Assembly (NCBI GenBank): GCA_020853025.1
Contig: JADYZP010000058.1
Coordinates: 1-64,000 of the forward strand
DNA length: 64,000 nucleotides
From: Burkholderiales bacterium
GTDB taxonomy: Bacteria; Pseudomonadota; Gammaproteobacteria; Burkholderiales; Casimicrobiaceae
Direction: 5' to 3'
Shown here: piece by piece, positions 55,551 to 64,000 of the stretch
Layout of the letters: each line of letters starts with the position of its first letter
Position numbering within the stretch: the first letter of the stretch is position 1
Notes under the pieces: model-generated
The model's input: only the letters and a program-made list of their open reading frames with translations
Database searches by the model: none
What the model was told of the DNA's origin: nothing
Made by a program: the position numbers and the translations under genes

Positions 55551-55559
55551 TGCTAAAAT
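55551..55559 (+). promoter_or_regulatory. Extended -10 promoter for the FadN-FadA operon
   Basis: TGC followed by TAAAAT (55554-55559) forms an extended -10. No strong -35 is visible, which fits the extended type. The leader to 55629 contains two short hairpins, GTGCG-TCA-CGCAC (about 55570-55582) and GCCCGCA-CCGT-TGCGGGC (55593-55610). Confidence 0.5.
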
Positions 55560-55628
55560 GAACCCTTCGGTGCGTCACGCACCCCTCTTCATGCCCGCAC
55601 CGTTGCGGGCTTCGCAGGTATCTTTTTC

Positions 55629-58034
55629 ATGCCCTCTTCCCGCCTGATCGTCCGCAAGGCTGCTGTCCTGGGCGCCGGTGTCATGGGTGCGCAAATCGCC
55701 GCGCACTTGGTCAACGCCGGCATCCCCACGCTTCTCTATGACCTTCCCGCGAAGGAAGGCGACGCCGACGGTCTCGTGCAGAAGGCGATTGCCGGTCTCG
55801 CGAAGCAGGAGCCGGCGCCGCTTTGCACCCGTGATCGCGCGGCCGCGATCGAGGCGTGCAATTACGGCGCTGATCTGCCGCGACTTGCCGAAGTCGATCT
55901 CGTGATCGAGGCGATCGCCGAGCGTCTCGACTGGAAGAAGGATCTGTACGAAAAGATCACGCCGCACCTGCCGCCAAATGCGGTGCTGGCATCGAACACG
56001 TCGGGGCTGTCGCTGGCCGCACTTTCCGCGGCGGTGCCCGAGCAGCTGCGCGCGCGCTTCTGCGGCATCCATTTTTTCAATCCGCCGCGCTACATGCATC
56101 TGGTCGAGCTGATCGCGGCGCCGCAGACCGACGCGGGGCTGCTCGATGCGCTGGAGGCGCTGCTGACGACGGCGCTCGGCAAGGGCGTGATCCGCGCGAA
56201 GGATACGCCGAACTTCATTGCCAACCGCATCGGCATCTTTTCCATGCTGGCGACGATGCACCATACACAGACCTACGGCCTCTCCTTCGATGTCGTCGAC
56301 GCGCTTACGGGTCCGGCGATCGGCCGCGCGAAGAGCGCGACGTACCGGACCGCGGACGTCGTCGGCCTCGACACGATGGCGCATGTCGTGAAGACGATGC
56401 ACGACACGTTGCCCGACGATCCGTGGCATGACCTCTTCGCCACACCGCCGGTGCTGGCTGCACTGGTCGGTCAGGGTGCGCTGGGCGCCAAGACCAAAGC
56501 GGGCTTCTTCCGCAAGCTGGGCGGCGACATCCAGGTACTCGACCCCGCGGCAGGCGACTACAAGACCGTCGCCGGCGAGGTGGCGCCCGAGGTGGCCGAA
56601 TTACTCAAGATCGGGTCGCCCGCCGAGAAGTTCGCGAAGCTGCGCGCCAGCGCGCATCCGCAGGCGCAGTTCCTGTGGGCGATCTTCCGCGATCTCTTCC
56701 ACTACAGCGCCTACCAGCTTGCGGAAATCGCCGACAACGCGCGCGACGTCGATCTGGCGATTCGCTGGGGCTTCGGTTGGCAGATGGGTCCTTTCGAGAC
56801 GTGGCAGGCCGCGGGGTGGGCTGACGTGGCGGCCTTCATTGCCGAGGACATCGCGGCCGGCCGCGCATTGGCCAAGGCGCCGTTGCCGACGTGGGTGAAG
56901 GGCCCCAAGGTGATCGCTGCGCGCGGCGTGCATGCGCAGGCAGGTGCTTATTCCGCGGTTCGCGACGAATTCGTACCGCGTTCAAGGCTGCCGGTCTACC
57001 GGCGGCAGCATTTTCCCGATCCGGTGCTGGGCGAGCGGCCGGCGAGCGGCGGCACGACGATCTTCGAAAGCGACGCGTTACGGTTCTGGCATCTGTCCGA
57101 CGACGTCGGCATCGTCTCCTTCAAGAGCAAGGCGAACACCATCGGTGACGACGTGCTCGATGGCCTGCTGCGCGCCCTCGACGAAGCCGAGCGCACGCTC
57201 GCCGGGCTCGTCATCTGGCAGACGCGCGAGCCGTTTTCGCTGGGTGCCAATCTGGCCGCGATCGCGCCGGCGATCGCTGCGAAGCAATGGGACGCCATCG
57301 ACGCCGTCGTCGCCAAGTTCCAGCACTCGGCGATGCGCCTGCGCTACAGCCTGATACCCACGGTATGCGCAGTACGCGGCATGGCGCTGGGCGGCTCCTG
57401 CGAATTCATCCTGCACGCCGATCGCGCGGTGGCGGCGCTCGAGTCATACATCGGGCTGGTCGAGGTCGGCGTCGGACTACTGCCCGCCGGAGGTGGCTGC
57501 AAGGAGTTTGTCGTGCGCGCGGCCAACGAAGTGCGACGGGGCGCCAACGGCAGCCAGATCGACCAGTTGCCGTTCATCCGCAGCTACTTCCAGACGATTG
57601 CGATGGCGACGGTCGCCAAGAGCGCGCTTGACGCGAAGGATCTCGGGTACCTGCGGCCGTCGGACGTGGTCGTGATGAACGCGCAGGAACTGCTGCACGT
57701 AGCGATCGGCGAGGCGCGCTCGCTCGCCGATGCCGGCTATCGGCCGCCGCTGCCGGCGCGCAATGTGCCCGTCGCGGGCAAGACCGGCTTCGCGACGCTG
57801 CAGATGCTGCTGGTCAACATGCGTGAAGGTGGCTTCATCAGCGCCTACGATTTCGAGGTGGGGAAACGCGTCGCACGCGTGCTGTGCGGTGGCGAGGTCG
57901 ACTCCGGCAGCCTGGTCGACGAGGCGTGGCTGCTCGATCTCGAGCGGCGCGAGTTCATGGAACTCCTGCGCCACGAAAACACACAGGCGCGCATCGCGCA
58001 TACGCTGAAGACCGGCAAGCCGCTGCGCAACTGA
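55629..58034 (+). CDS. fadN: FadN-like 3-hydroxyacyl-CoA dehydrogenase / enoyl-CoA hydratase
   Basis: The 801-residue protein has the dehydrogenase first, the reverse of FadB/FadJ. Residues about 8-300 carry AAVLGAGVMGAQIAAHLVNAG and LASNTSGLSL, then FFNPPRYMHLVELI. Residues about 470-700 are a crotonase-like domain (SLGANLAAI, AVRGMALGGSCEF, LVEVGVGLLPAGGGCKE). This order is that of the FadN (YusL) type, known from Bacillus and widespread in betaproteobacteria. It is followed by the thiolase FadA, 24 bases later, and acts as its partner. Confidence 0.92.
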   Translation: MPSSRLIVRKAAVLGAGVMGAQIAAHLVNAGIPTLLYDLPAKEGDADGLVQKAIAGLAKQEPAPLCTRDRAAAIEACNYGADLPRLAEVDLVIEAIAERLDWKKDLYEKITPHLPPNAVLASNTSGLSLAALSAAVPEQLRARFCGIHFFNPPRYMHLVELIAAPQTDAGLLDALEALLTTALGKGVIRAKDTPNFIANRIGIFSMLATMHHTQTYGLSFDVVDALTGPAIGRAKSATYRTADVVGLDTMAHVVKTMHDTLPDDPWHDLFATPPVLAALVGQGALGAKTKAGFFRKLGGDIQVLDPAAGDYKTVAGEVAPEVAELLKIGSPAEKFAKLRASAHPQAQFLWAIFRDLFHYSAYQLAEIADNARDVDLAIRWGFGWQMGPFETWQAAGWADVAAFIAEDIAAGRALAKAPLPTWVKGPKVIAARGVHAQAGAYSAVRDEFVPRSRLPVYRRQHFPDPVLGERPASGGTTIFESDALRFWHLSDDVGIVSFKSKANTIGDDVLDGLLRALDEAERTLAGLVIWQTREPFSLGANLAAIAPAIAAKQWDAIDAVVAKFQHSAMRLRYSLIPTVCAVRGMALGGSCEFILHADRAVAALESYIGLVEVGVGLLPAGGGCKEFVVRAANEVRRGANGSQIDQLPFIRSYFQTIAMATVAKSALDAKDLGYLRPSDVVVMNAQELLHVAIGEARSLADAGYRPPLPARNVPVAGKTGFATLQMLLVNMREGGFISAYDFEVGKRVARVLCGGEVDSGSLVDEAWLLDLERREFMELLRHENTQARIAHTLKTGKPLRN

Positions 58035-58058
58035 GAAAGTGAATCCAGGACCGAGGCC

Positions 58059-59255
58059 ATGACCAAACAGATGCAGGACGCGTACATCGTCGCCGCCACG
58101 CGCACGCCGGTCGGTCGTGCACCGCGCGGCGCATTCCGTTCGACGCGCCCCGACACGCTGCTGGCGCACGCATTGAAGAGCGTGCTCGCGCAGGTGCCCG
58201 CCATCGACGCGACGCGCATCGACGACGTGATCGTCGGCTGCGCGATGCCGGAGTACGAGCAGGGGATGAACGTTGCGCGCATCGGCGTGCTGCTGGCGGG
58301 ATTGCCCGACAGCGTGGCCGGCATGACGGTCAACCGCTTCTGTTCGTCCGGGCTGAACGCGGTATCGATCGCGGCCGATCGTATCCGTACCGGCGAGGCC
58401 GACATCATGATCGCGGCCGGCACCGAAAGCATGAGCATGATTCCGATGCTGGGGCGGCTCGCGATCAACGAAGCGGTGTTCGAACGCGACGAGAATATCG
58501 GTATCGCCTACGGGATGGGTCTGACCGCAGAAAGGGTCGCGGCGCAGTGGAAAGTGTCGCGCGAGGAGCAGGATGCCTTCGCGCTGGAATCGCACCGCAG
58601 GGCGCTCGCCGCGCAGGCGGCAGGGGAATTCGCGGCCGAGGTGAGCCCGGTCACCGTCGTCGGCGATGTGCCCGATCTTGCCACCGGAAAGATCGTTGGA
58701 CGCTCGAAGGTCGTCGAGCGCGACGAGGGTCCGCGTGCGGACACCAGCGCCGAGGGGCTCGCCAGGCTGCGGCCGGTGTTCGCGGCAAAGGGCTCGGTGA
58801 CCGCCGGCAACAGCTCGCAGATGTCCGACGGCGCGGGTGCTTCGATCCTGGTCTCGGAGAAGGTGCTGCGCGAGCTCGATCTTTTGCCACTGGCGCGCTG
58901 GGTCGGCTACGCGGTGGCCGGCGTCGCGCCGGAGATCATGGGTATCGGGCCGGTCGCGGCGATTCCCAAGGTGCTGCAGACGACGAGTGTGCACCTGCGC
59001 GACATCGGCTGGATCGAGTTGAACGAGGCCTTCGCAGCACAGGCGATCGCGGTCATGCGCGAGCTCGAGCTCGACCCGGCCCGCGTCAATCCTTTGGGTG
59101 GCGCCATTGCGCTCGGGCATCCGCTGGGGGCGACCGGCGCCATTCGCACGGCAACGATCGTCCACGGCATGCAGCGTCGCAGCCACAGGTACGGGATGGT
59201 TTCGATGTGCGTGGGAACGGGCATGGGTGCCGCCGGCATTTTCGAGGCGGCATAG
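58059..59255 (+). CDS. fadA: Acetyl-CoA acyltransferase (thiolase) FadA-like
   Basis: The 398-residue thiolase has the complete catalytic set: Cys95 in NRFCSSGLNA, His354 in GHPLGATGA and Cys384 in CVGTGMGAAG. The sequence NEAFAAQAIAVM is also typical. It completes the second beta-oxidation set with the FadN-like protein. The stop is followed after 40 bases by the chalcone-isomerase-like gene. Confidence 0.95.
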   Translation: MTKQMQDAYIVAATRTPVGRAPRGAFRSTRPDTLLAHALKSVLAQVPAIDATRIDDVIVGCAMPEYEQGMNVARIGVLLAGLPDSVAGMTVNRFCSSGLNAVSIAADRIRTGEADIMIAAGTESMSMIPMLGRLAINEAVFERDENIGIAYGMGLTAERVAAQWKVSREEQDAFALESHRRALAAQAAGEFAAEVSPVTVVGDVPDLATGKIVGRSKVVERDEGPRADTSAEGLARLRPVFAAKGSVTAGNSSQMSDGAGASILVSEKVLRELDLLPLARWVGYAVAGVAPEIMGIGPVAAIPKVLQTTSVHLRDIGWIELNEAFAAQAIAVMRELELDPARVNPLGGAIALGHPLGATGAIRTATIVHGMQRRSHRYGMVSMCVGTGMGAAGIFEAA

Positions 59256-59295
59256 TGGTCGTGGCGGTGCAGTCCAACATGACGATGGAGGCAAC

Positions 59296-59853
59296 ATGCG
59301 CAAATTGATGGCGGTACTCTTCGGCTTGCTGTTGGCGGCGGGAGTGCAGGCGATGGACGTCGGCGGCGTCAAGCTCGGCGACAAGGCGGCCGTAGGCGGC
59401 CAGGATCTCGTGCTCAACGGCGCCGGGGTGCGTACCAAGGTGTTCTTCAAGATCTACGTCGGCAGCCTGTACATACCGGCCAAGGCGACGACGCTGGCGG
59501 CGGTCCTCGACAAGGGGCCGCGGCGCATCCAGATGAACCTGCTGCGCAACCTGTCGGCGGACCAATTGGTCGATGCGCTGACCGACGGCATGAAGGACAA
59601 CAACTCCGCCGCCGAACTCGCCGCCGTCAAGGCGCAGACCGACCAACTGGTCTCGATAATGAAGGCTTTCAACGAGGTCAAGGAAAACGACGTCGTGACG
59701 CTCGACTTCGTCGACGGAGCGACCAAGATCGGGTTCAACGGTGCGGCGAAGGGGTCGATTCCGGGCGACGCGTTCAACAAGGCGCTGACGAAGATCTGGC
59801 TGGGCGACCATCCGGTCCAGGACGATCTCAAGAAGGCGATGCTCGGCGGCTGA
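59296..59853 (+). CDS. Chalcone isomerase-like exported protein
   Basis: A 185-residue protein from ATG 59296 behind GGAGG. A signal peptide (residues 1-19, ending VQA) precedes a chalcone-isomerase-fold domain: VGGQDLVLNGAGVRTKVFFK, IYVGSLYIP, KGSIPGDAFNKALTKIWLGD. Relatives in plants and bacteria bind fatty acids rather than isomerise chalcones. Its place directly after fadA and its export suggest a periplasmic fatty-acid-binding role. The stop overlaps the next start (TGATG), so the two are translationally coupled. Confidence 0.85.
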   Translation: MRKLMAVLFGLLLAAGVQAMDVGGVKLGDKAAVGGQDLVLNGAGVRTKVFFKIYVGSLYIPAKATTLAAVLDKGPRRIQMNLLRNLSADQLVDALTDGMKDNNSAAELAAVKAQTDQLVSIMKAFNEVKENDVVTLDFVDGATKIGFNGAAKGSIPGDAFNKALTKIWLGDHPVQDDLKKAMLGG

Positions 59854-60869
59854 TGCGCGACTTCTGGCCGTCCTGCGGCTATCGACTGCTGACTGTCGGC
59901 ACCGATGGACGACTGACGGTCACCGACGATTTCCTGCGCAGCTTTCTCACACGACCCGAGCTCGCTCCGATCGCCGAGTCCTGCGCTGCCGAGCTGGCGC
60001 TGCACGACTCGTTGCTCGCCATTCCGCGGCGCACTGTCGCCGACGCCGAACTCGCGGCGCTCGCCGATCCCGATGCGCGCGAGAACTACGGTATCTGGCT
60101 GCGCTTTCGTGAGCGCCTCATCGCGGCCAATTCGCTCGAAGCCGCCTACTCGGGGCTCTTCCGGGGAACCGGTGTCGACGTGCCGCCGTTGTTCGTCGAC
60201 CAGCTCACGCAGGTGCTGCTGAGGCATATTCTGGACGGCGAGGCATCGCCGATGGAGGCACGCGCCGCCGAAATGCTGTTTCGCCCGCAGCGGATCGCCA
60301 TGCAGGACGATGGCGCGGTGATGGCCGCCGATGAAACCACGGTGGAGCTCTTCGCCACCACCGGAGGCTTCGGTTCGCTGGGCGAATTGCTGGCGCAGAA
60401 CCGGACACCGTCGCGCGCCATCGATCTCGACGTGCTCGATGCGGAAAATGCGCAGCAGTACTGGGATCGCGACGAGCGGCACGATTTCTCGATCAGCCTG
60501 AATCGTGGCCGGCCGGCGCTCGACGCGTTGTCGCGGGTGCTGGAGAAATGGATCGCGCATTTTCTCGGCGTTGCGGTCACGATCCGGCACGAACGCGCGA
60601 TCGACGATGAGCACTGGGTCTGGCACGTCGGACTCGACGCCGAGGCCAGCAGCCTGTTGAACGATCTCTACAACGATGCCGAAATCGATGACACGCGGAT
60701 GGGGCGGCTCTTGTGCCTGTTCCGCCTGGACTTCAGCCATCCGACCGACATGCGTCCGGCGATCGCCGGCCGTCCGGTTTATCTAGCGATGGCGATGACC
60801 GGCGATAATCGACTGCGGCTCAAGCCGCAGAATCTGCTGCTCAACCTGCCGCTTGCGCGTGCGCAATGA
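59853..60869 (+). CDS. DUF6352-like protein, hypothetical
   Basis: A 338-residue cytoplasmic protein beginning MRDFWPSCGYRLLTVGTDGR, then TDDFLRSFLTRPELAPIAES. The N-terminal FWPSCGYRLL motif matches what I recall of the DUF6352 family, found in betaproteobacteria. Other segments include ENYGIWLRFRERLIAANSLE and LFRLDFSHPTDMRPAIAG. No catalytic motif is evident. It is coupled to the chalcone-isomerase-like gene. The family name is from recall and should be treated as tentative. Confidence 0.65.
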   Translation: MRDFWPSCGYRLLTVGTDGRLTVTDDFLRSFLTRPELAPIAESCAAELALHDSLLAIPRRTVADAELAALADPDARENYGIWLRFRERLIAANSLEAAYSGLFRGTGVDVPPLFVDQLTQVLLRHILDGEASPMEARAAEMLFRPQRIAMQDDGAVMAADETTVELFATTGGFGSLGELLAQNRTPSRAIDLDVLDAENAQQYWDRDERHDFSISLNRGRPALDALSRVLEKWIAHFLGVAVTIRHERAIDDEHWVWHVGLDAEASSLLNDLYNDAEIDDTRMGRLLCLFRLDFSHPTDMRPAIAGRPVYLAMAMTGDNRLRLKPQNLLLNLPLARAQ

Positions 60870-60885
60870 ACCGGGAATACCCGAG

Positions 60886-61449
60886 ATGCATCCACACCCC
60901 AGACCTTCGAGTTCGTCGCGCGCATTGGCGGCGCTCCTGATGCTGCTTGCCACGCTGGCGCAGGCGCAAACACCGCCTGCTGCAACCGTATCGGCGGCGC
61001 CGGCCGCGGACTTGAACTCGGTGACGACGCTCGCGTGGCTCGACGGATGCTGGGCGGGCAGTGTCAACCAGCGCGACTTCCGCGAGCAGTGGTCGCCACT
61101 GCGCGGCGGCGTTCTGCTTGGTGTGGGCTCGACCGTATTCCAGAACAAGCTGCAGAGCTACGAATTCCTGCGCATCGAGGTGAGGGGCGAGGGCGTCTAC
61201 TACGTCGCGGCCGAGTCCGGCCAATCCGAGGTCGCGTTCAAGCTCACGTCGATCACCACCGACGACAAGGACACGATTTTCACCTTCACCAATCCCGGCA
61301 ATGAGTTTCCGCAGCGCATTGTCTACCGACGCGCAACCGAGGGCTGGTTGTACGCGACCATCGACGGCAAGCTCCGCGGCGAAGACCGGCAGGTGATCTA
61401 TCCGATGCGGCGCATCGGCTGCGAATCTGGCGAAAAAATCCTCAGGTAG
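60886..61449 (+). CDS. DUF6265-like exported protein
   Basis: About 187 residues from ATG 60886. A signal peptide (residues 1-29, LMLLATLAQA) precedes a domain with LAWLDGCWAGSV, REQWSPLRGGVLLGVGST, YEFLRIEVRG and NEFPQRIVYRR. This is the pattern of the DUF6265 family, a calycin-like beta-barrel. It follows the DUF6352-like gene by 16 bases and ends the plus-strand run begun at 55629. It converges on rnhA with a 76-base gap. Function unknown. Confidence 0.75.
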   Translation: MHPHPRPSSSSRALAALLMLLATLAQAQTPPAATVSAAPAADLNSVTTLAWLDGCWAGSVNQRDFREQWSPLRGGVLLGVGSTVFQNKLQSYEFLRIEVRGEGVYYVAAESGQSEVAFKLTSITTDDKDTIFTFTNPGNEFPQRIVYRRATEGWLYATIDGKLRGEDRQVIYPMRRIGCESGEKILR

Positions 61450-61525
61450 CATGCCGCCGCCTGCATCGCCGGCACCCGGAAATATCGAACGCACGCTGCC
61501 TGGGACTGACCCCGCACAGTGCAGG

Positions 61526-61984
61526 TCAGGCGCCGCCGACGCGATGCATCTGCGGCGAGCGCGCGACCTCGACGCCGCGATTGGCGAGTTCGTCCGCACG
61601 CAGGTTACCCTCGTTGTCGGCGTGACCCTTGACCCAGTGCCAAGACACCTGGTGCCTGGCGGCGGCGGCTTCGAGCTGGCGCCACAGGTCGGCGTTCTTG
61701 ACCGGCTTCCGGTCGGCGGTCTTCCAGCCGTTGCGCCGCCAGCCGTGGATCCACGTCTGGATGCCGTTCTTCACGTACTGCGAGTCGGTGTAGATCGCAA
61801 CCGGGCAGCTTCGCGTCAGCGAGTCCAGCGCGCGGATGACCGCGGTCAGCTCCATTCGGTTGTTGGTCGTGTGCGGCTCGCCACCGAAGAGTTCCTTCCG
61901 TTGTTCGCCGGCGCACAAGAGCGCGCCCCAGCCGCCGGGTCCGGGGTTGCCCTTGCAGGCCCCGTCGGTATGAATCACGACCAT
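61526..61984 (-). CDS. rnhA: Ribonuclease HI
   Basis: A 152-residue enzyme that cuts RNA in RNA-DNA hybrids. The four metal-binding carboxylates are present: Asp7 (IHTDGAC), Glu45 (RMELTAV), Asp67 (YTDSQY) and Asp131 (RADELAN). His121 in KGHADN is the fifth active-site residue. ATG 61984 has AGGAGG at 7 bases; the frame continues to 62014 without support. It is 49 bases downstream of the methyltransferase gene on the same strand, the usual order. Confidence 0.96.
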   Translation of the reverse strand: MVVIHTDGACKGNPGPGGWGALLCAGEQRKELFGGEPHTTNNRMELTAVIRALDSLTRSCPVAIYTDSQYVKNGIQTWIHGWRRNGWKTADRKPVKNADLWRQLEAAAARHQVSWHWVKGHADNEGNLRADELANRGVEVARSPQMHRVGGA

Positions 61985-62033
61985 GCGTGCCTCCTGCCTC
62001 GACGCTGTATTCACGCGCCCCTCGTAGCGGCGC

Positions 62034-62807
62034 TCATGGCGTCAGGTGCTCGGAGGTCGTCAGGCCTTCGCGAGCGCGCGCTGGTTCGTAGGCCCTCTTG
62101 CGCCGATCGCGGCGTTCCCAGGCGGGTGTCAGCACACGCATGCCGATGACGCGCTTGGTCGCGCGCAGGAAGTAGACGCCGCCGGCGATTGGCCACCAGC
62201 GATCGCCGGCCGCCTCGAAAAACCCGAAGCGATGCAGCCAAGTCGAGCTCGCGAAAGGCGGCGCGTAGCCGTCGAGGCGGCCGCCGACGACGTCGAAACC
62301 GAGTAGCGTCAGCCAATCCTTGAGCCGATAGAGCGCGATGAAATTGCCGTTCCACGGCGGTGTCTGCGCGCGCCCGAAATAGCGCTTGGCGCCATACAGC
62401 GAAAACGGATTGAAACCGGCGATCACGATCTGGCCTTCGGGCCGGATGACGCGATACGCCTCGCGCAGCATCAGGTGCGGATCATCGGTAAATTCGAGCG
62501 CGTGCGGCATCACGATCAGGTCGACGGCATTTTCCGCAAACGGCAGGCCATGCGGATCGGCGATGATGTCGGCGGGCGGATCGTAGTCGAGCGTCCAGCG
62601 GGACGGGATGCGGCTTTGCGCGAGGAACGGACACTCGGGCAGGCCGACCTGCAGCGCATGAAAGCCGAAGATATCGGCCACCGTCAGATCGAAGTAGGCC
62701 TGCTCGCGCGATTGCAGGTAACGCCCGAGGTCGGTTGCGAACCATTCAGCCAGAGGCGTTGATCCCGCAGTTGACACGCCGTCGACAGGTCCCGAAGATA
62801 CGTCCAT
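62034..62807 (-). CDS. SAM-dependent methyltransferase (rnhA/gloB-adjacent type)
   Basis: About 257 residues from ATG 62807. A class I methyltransferase: [19 protein letters not shown] and [20 protein letters not shown] are clear, while motif I is replaced by a less typical stretch. The family is conserved between rnhA and gloB in beta- and gammaproteobacteria; substrate unknown. The start shares the CCATGG with divergent gloB; ATG 62825 and TTG 62843 are upstream in-frame alternatives and would overlap gloB. Confidence 0.87.
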   Translation of the reverse strand: MDVSSGPVDGVSTAGSTPLAEWFATDLGRYLQSREQAYFDLTVADIFGFHALQVGLPECPFLAQSRIPSRWTLDYDPPADIIADPHGLPFAENAVDLIVMPHALEFTDDPHLMLREAYRVIRPEGQIVIAGFNPFSLYGAKRYFGRAQTPPWNGNFIALYRLKDWLTLLGFDVVGGRLDGYAPPFASSTWLHRFGFFEAAGDRWWPIAGGVYFLRATKRVIGMRVLTPAWERRDRRKRAYEPARAREGLTTSEHLTP

Positions 62808-63582
62808 GGTTTCGATTATCCCCATCCCCGCATTCGCGGACAACTACATCTGGCTGCTGCGCGACCGGGCGAACGCCGTCGTCGTCGATCCCGGTGACGC
62901 CGCGCCGGTGCTGGATTATCTTGTGCGCGAAGACCTCGCGCTGACCGGCGTGCTCGCGACCCACCACCACAACGATCATGTCGGCGGCATTCCGGCGCTG
63001 CTCGAGCGCTACGCGGTGCCGGTGTTCGGCCCGGCGCGGGAGTCGATACCCGGACGCAGCCGGGCGATCGCCGCCGGCGACGTCGTCTGCCTGCCGGGGC
63101 TGCCGGTGACGCTCACCGGGATCGACATCCCGGGTCACACCGCCGGGCATATCGCGTTCTTCGGTGACGTCGACGGGCAGCCGAGCCTCTTCTGCGGCGA
63201 TACCTTGTTCGCGGCCGGCTGCGGGCGCCTGTTCGAGGGTACGCCGGGCGAGATGTGGAAATCGCTATCGACGCTCGCCGACCTGCCGGCGGCGACGCGC
63301 GTCTATTGCGGGCACGAATACACGCTGGCGAACCTGCGTTTCGCGCTTGCCGTCGAGCCAGACAACGCGACGCTGCGTGAACGCGCGCGCAGCGAGCAGG
63401 CAAAGCGCGACAGGGGCGAGCCCACGCTGCCGACGAGCATCGGACTGGAACTCGCGACCAATCCTTTTCTGCGCGTATCGCTGCCGAATGTGAAGGCGGC
63501 CGTGGAGCGGCATGCGGGCAGTTCCGTGGCCGACGATGTCGCCGTGTTTGCCGCATTGCGCGAATGGAAGAACCGGTTTTAG
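62806..63582 (+). CDS. gloB: Hydroxyacylglutathione hydrolase (glyoxalase II)
   Basis: The 258-residue metallo-beta-lactamase-fold enzyme hydrolyses S-lactoylglutathione to lactate and glutathione. The binuclear metal motif THHHNDH is at residues 52-58. Also present are IPGHTAGHI, FCGDTLFAAGCGRLFEG and the glutathione-binding YCGHEYTLANL. The start [16 protein letters not shown] matches the family. It is divergent from the methyltransferase and followed by mltD. Confidence 0.96.
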   Translation: MVSIIPIPAFADNYIWLLRDRANAVVVDPGDAAPVLDYLVREDLALTGVLATHHHNDHVGGIPALLERYAVPVFGPARESIPGRSRAIAAGDVVCLPGLPVTLTGIDIPGHTAGHIAFFGDVDGQPSLFCGDTLFAAGCGRLFEGTPGEMWKSLSTLADLPAATRVYCGHEYTLANLRFALAVEPDNATLRERARSEQAKRDRGEPTLPTSIGLELATNPFLRVSLPNVKAAVERHAGSSVADDVAVFAALREWKNRF

Positions 63583-63614
63583 CGTGATCTGCAACGCGCG
63601 CAGACAAGGTCAGG

Positions 63615-63643
63615 TTGACGCTCGCAGCGTCGCGGCCTACCAT
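63615..63643 (+). promoter_or_regulatory. Probable sigma-70 promoter for mltD
   Basis: TTGACG (63615-63620) and TACCAT (63638-63643) are separated by 17 bases, about 65 bases before the likely mltD start, between gloB and mltD. Confidence 0.5.
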
Positions 63644-63706
63644 CGTCGGGAATTTTTGACTCTGAGGCGCCGGTAGCAGACGACGCAACGCCATGGGATT
63701 CCCGAA

Positions 63707-64000
63707 TTGCACCTGCGCCAGTCCCTGATCGCCGTCGCGACGGTGCTGCTCGCCGCCTGCGCGACACCGGCACCGGAGCCGGCGGCGCCCGAGCCACCAC
63801 CACAGGTCGCCGCCGCGGCCCCCGAGCCGCCGCCCCCGCCTTCACCCCCCAAGGCGGCCGAACCCGAGATGTTTCCGGGCGACGCCGGCGCCGAACTCCT
63901 GCCTTTGCCACCGCCGGTGGGGGACCTGTGGGAGCGGATCGTCGTCGGCTACGCGATGCCGGAGCTGGAAGGGCCGCTGGTCGAGAAATGGGAGCAGTGG
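63707..64000 (+). CDS. mltD: Lytic transglycosylase MltD, N-terminal part (runs off window)
   Basis: From TTG 63707 the frame stays open to the window end (98 codons). It begins with a lipoprotein signal (HLRQSLIAVATVLLAAC), then a proline/alanine/glutamate-rich linker (residues about 20-60) and the sequence DLWERIVVGYAMPELEGPLV. That last segment is the conserved start of the MltD catalytic region. MltD proteins follow gloB in many proteobacteria, which supports the call. An ATG at 63693 is out of frame. The catalytic and LysM domains lie beyond the edge. Confidence 0.8.
   Translation, partial: MHLRQSLIAVATVLLAACATPAPEPAAPEPPPQVAAAAPEPPPPPSPPKAAEPEMFPGDAGAELLPLPPPVGDLWERIVVGYAMPELEGPLVEKWEQW

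Overview
The window is GC-rich, densely coded DNA with short intergenic gaps and many ATGA/TGATG overlaps. Gene content and order point to a betaproteobacterium, Burkholderiales-like. The signs are dacA-dat and ybeD-lipB-lipA in one neighbourhood, a trpEGDC cluster without trpFBA, gloB / methyltransferase / rnhA with mltD after gloB, two alanine/lysine-rich phasins, and a PHA-granule-associated small protein. The exact genus cannot be read from the sequence.

Layout. 1-72 is the 5' end of an ISAzo13-type transposase running off the left edge. 249-6374 holds a small cytochrome c, then the glycine cleavage genes gcvT-gcvH-gcvP and a D-amino-acid dehydrogenase. 6454-12556 is a cell-wall and lipoate block (D,D-carboxypeptidase, D-amino-acid transaminase, Cfa-type methyltransferase, ybeD, lipB, lipA), with a flavin reductase on the other strand. 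12574-15707 has mltA, a tiny membrane protein, apaG, rpe and gph. 15700-20457 is the tryptophan region: a probable trp leader peptide rich in Trp codons, trpE, a triple 75-bp repeat, trpG, an LprI-like exported protein, trpD and trpC. 20568-28499 has an orphan ABC ATPase, a broken small exported ORF, an EEP-family hydrolase and a three-gene glycan block (methyltransferase plus two large two-domain glycosyltransferases). 28468-31358 on the minus strand has a zf-HC2 protein, thiS, thiG, an exported protein, trmB and tRNA-Met(CAT).

31636-61449 is the most striking part. It opens with a MerR-type regulator carrying a cobalamin-binding domain like CarH/LitR, a 5'-truncated acyl-ACP-desaturase-like remnant and a membrane-anchored lipase. 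It continues with a two-domain fatty acyl-CoA reductase, a phasin, a eukaryote-type acyl-CoA-binding protein, a wax ester synthase/DGAT, a patatin-like lipase, a second phasin, an FFLEELY-motif protein and a PHA-granule protein. A TetR-led fatty-acid operon follows (fadE, thiolase, FadJ-like, FadD), then an acyl-CoA thioesterase and FadL. Next come a second beta-oxidation set (FadN-like, FadA), a chalcone-isomerase-like periplasmic protein and two DUF proteins. Together these genes could import fatty acids, activate them, reduce and esterify them into neutral lipid, coat and remobilise the granules, and oxidise the products.

61526-64000 is housekeeping: rnhA, a methyltransferase, gloB and the start of mltD. 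No CRISPR array, prophage, rRNA or replication origin was seen.
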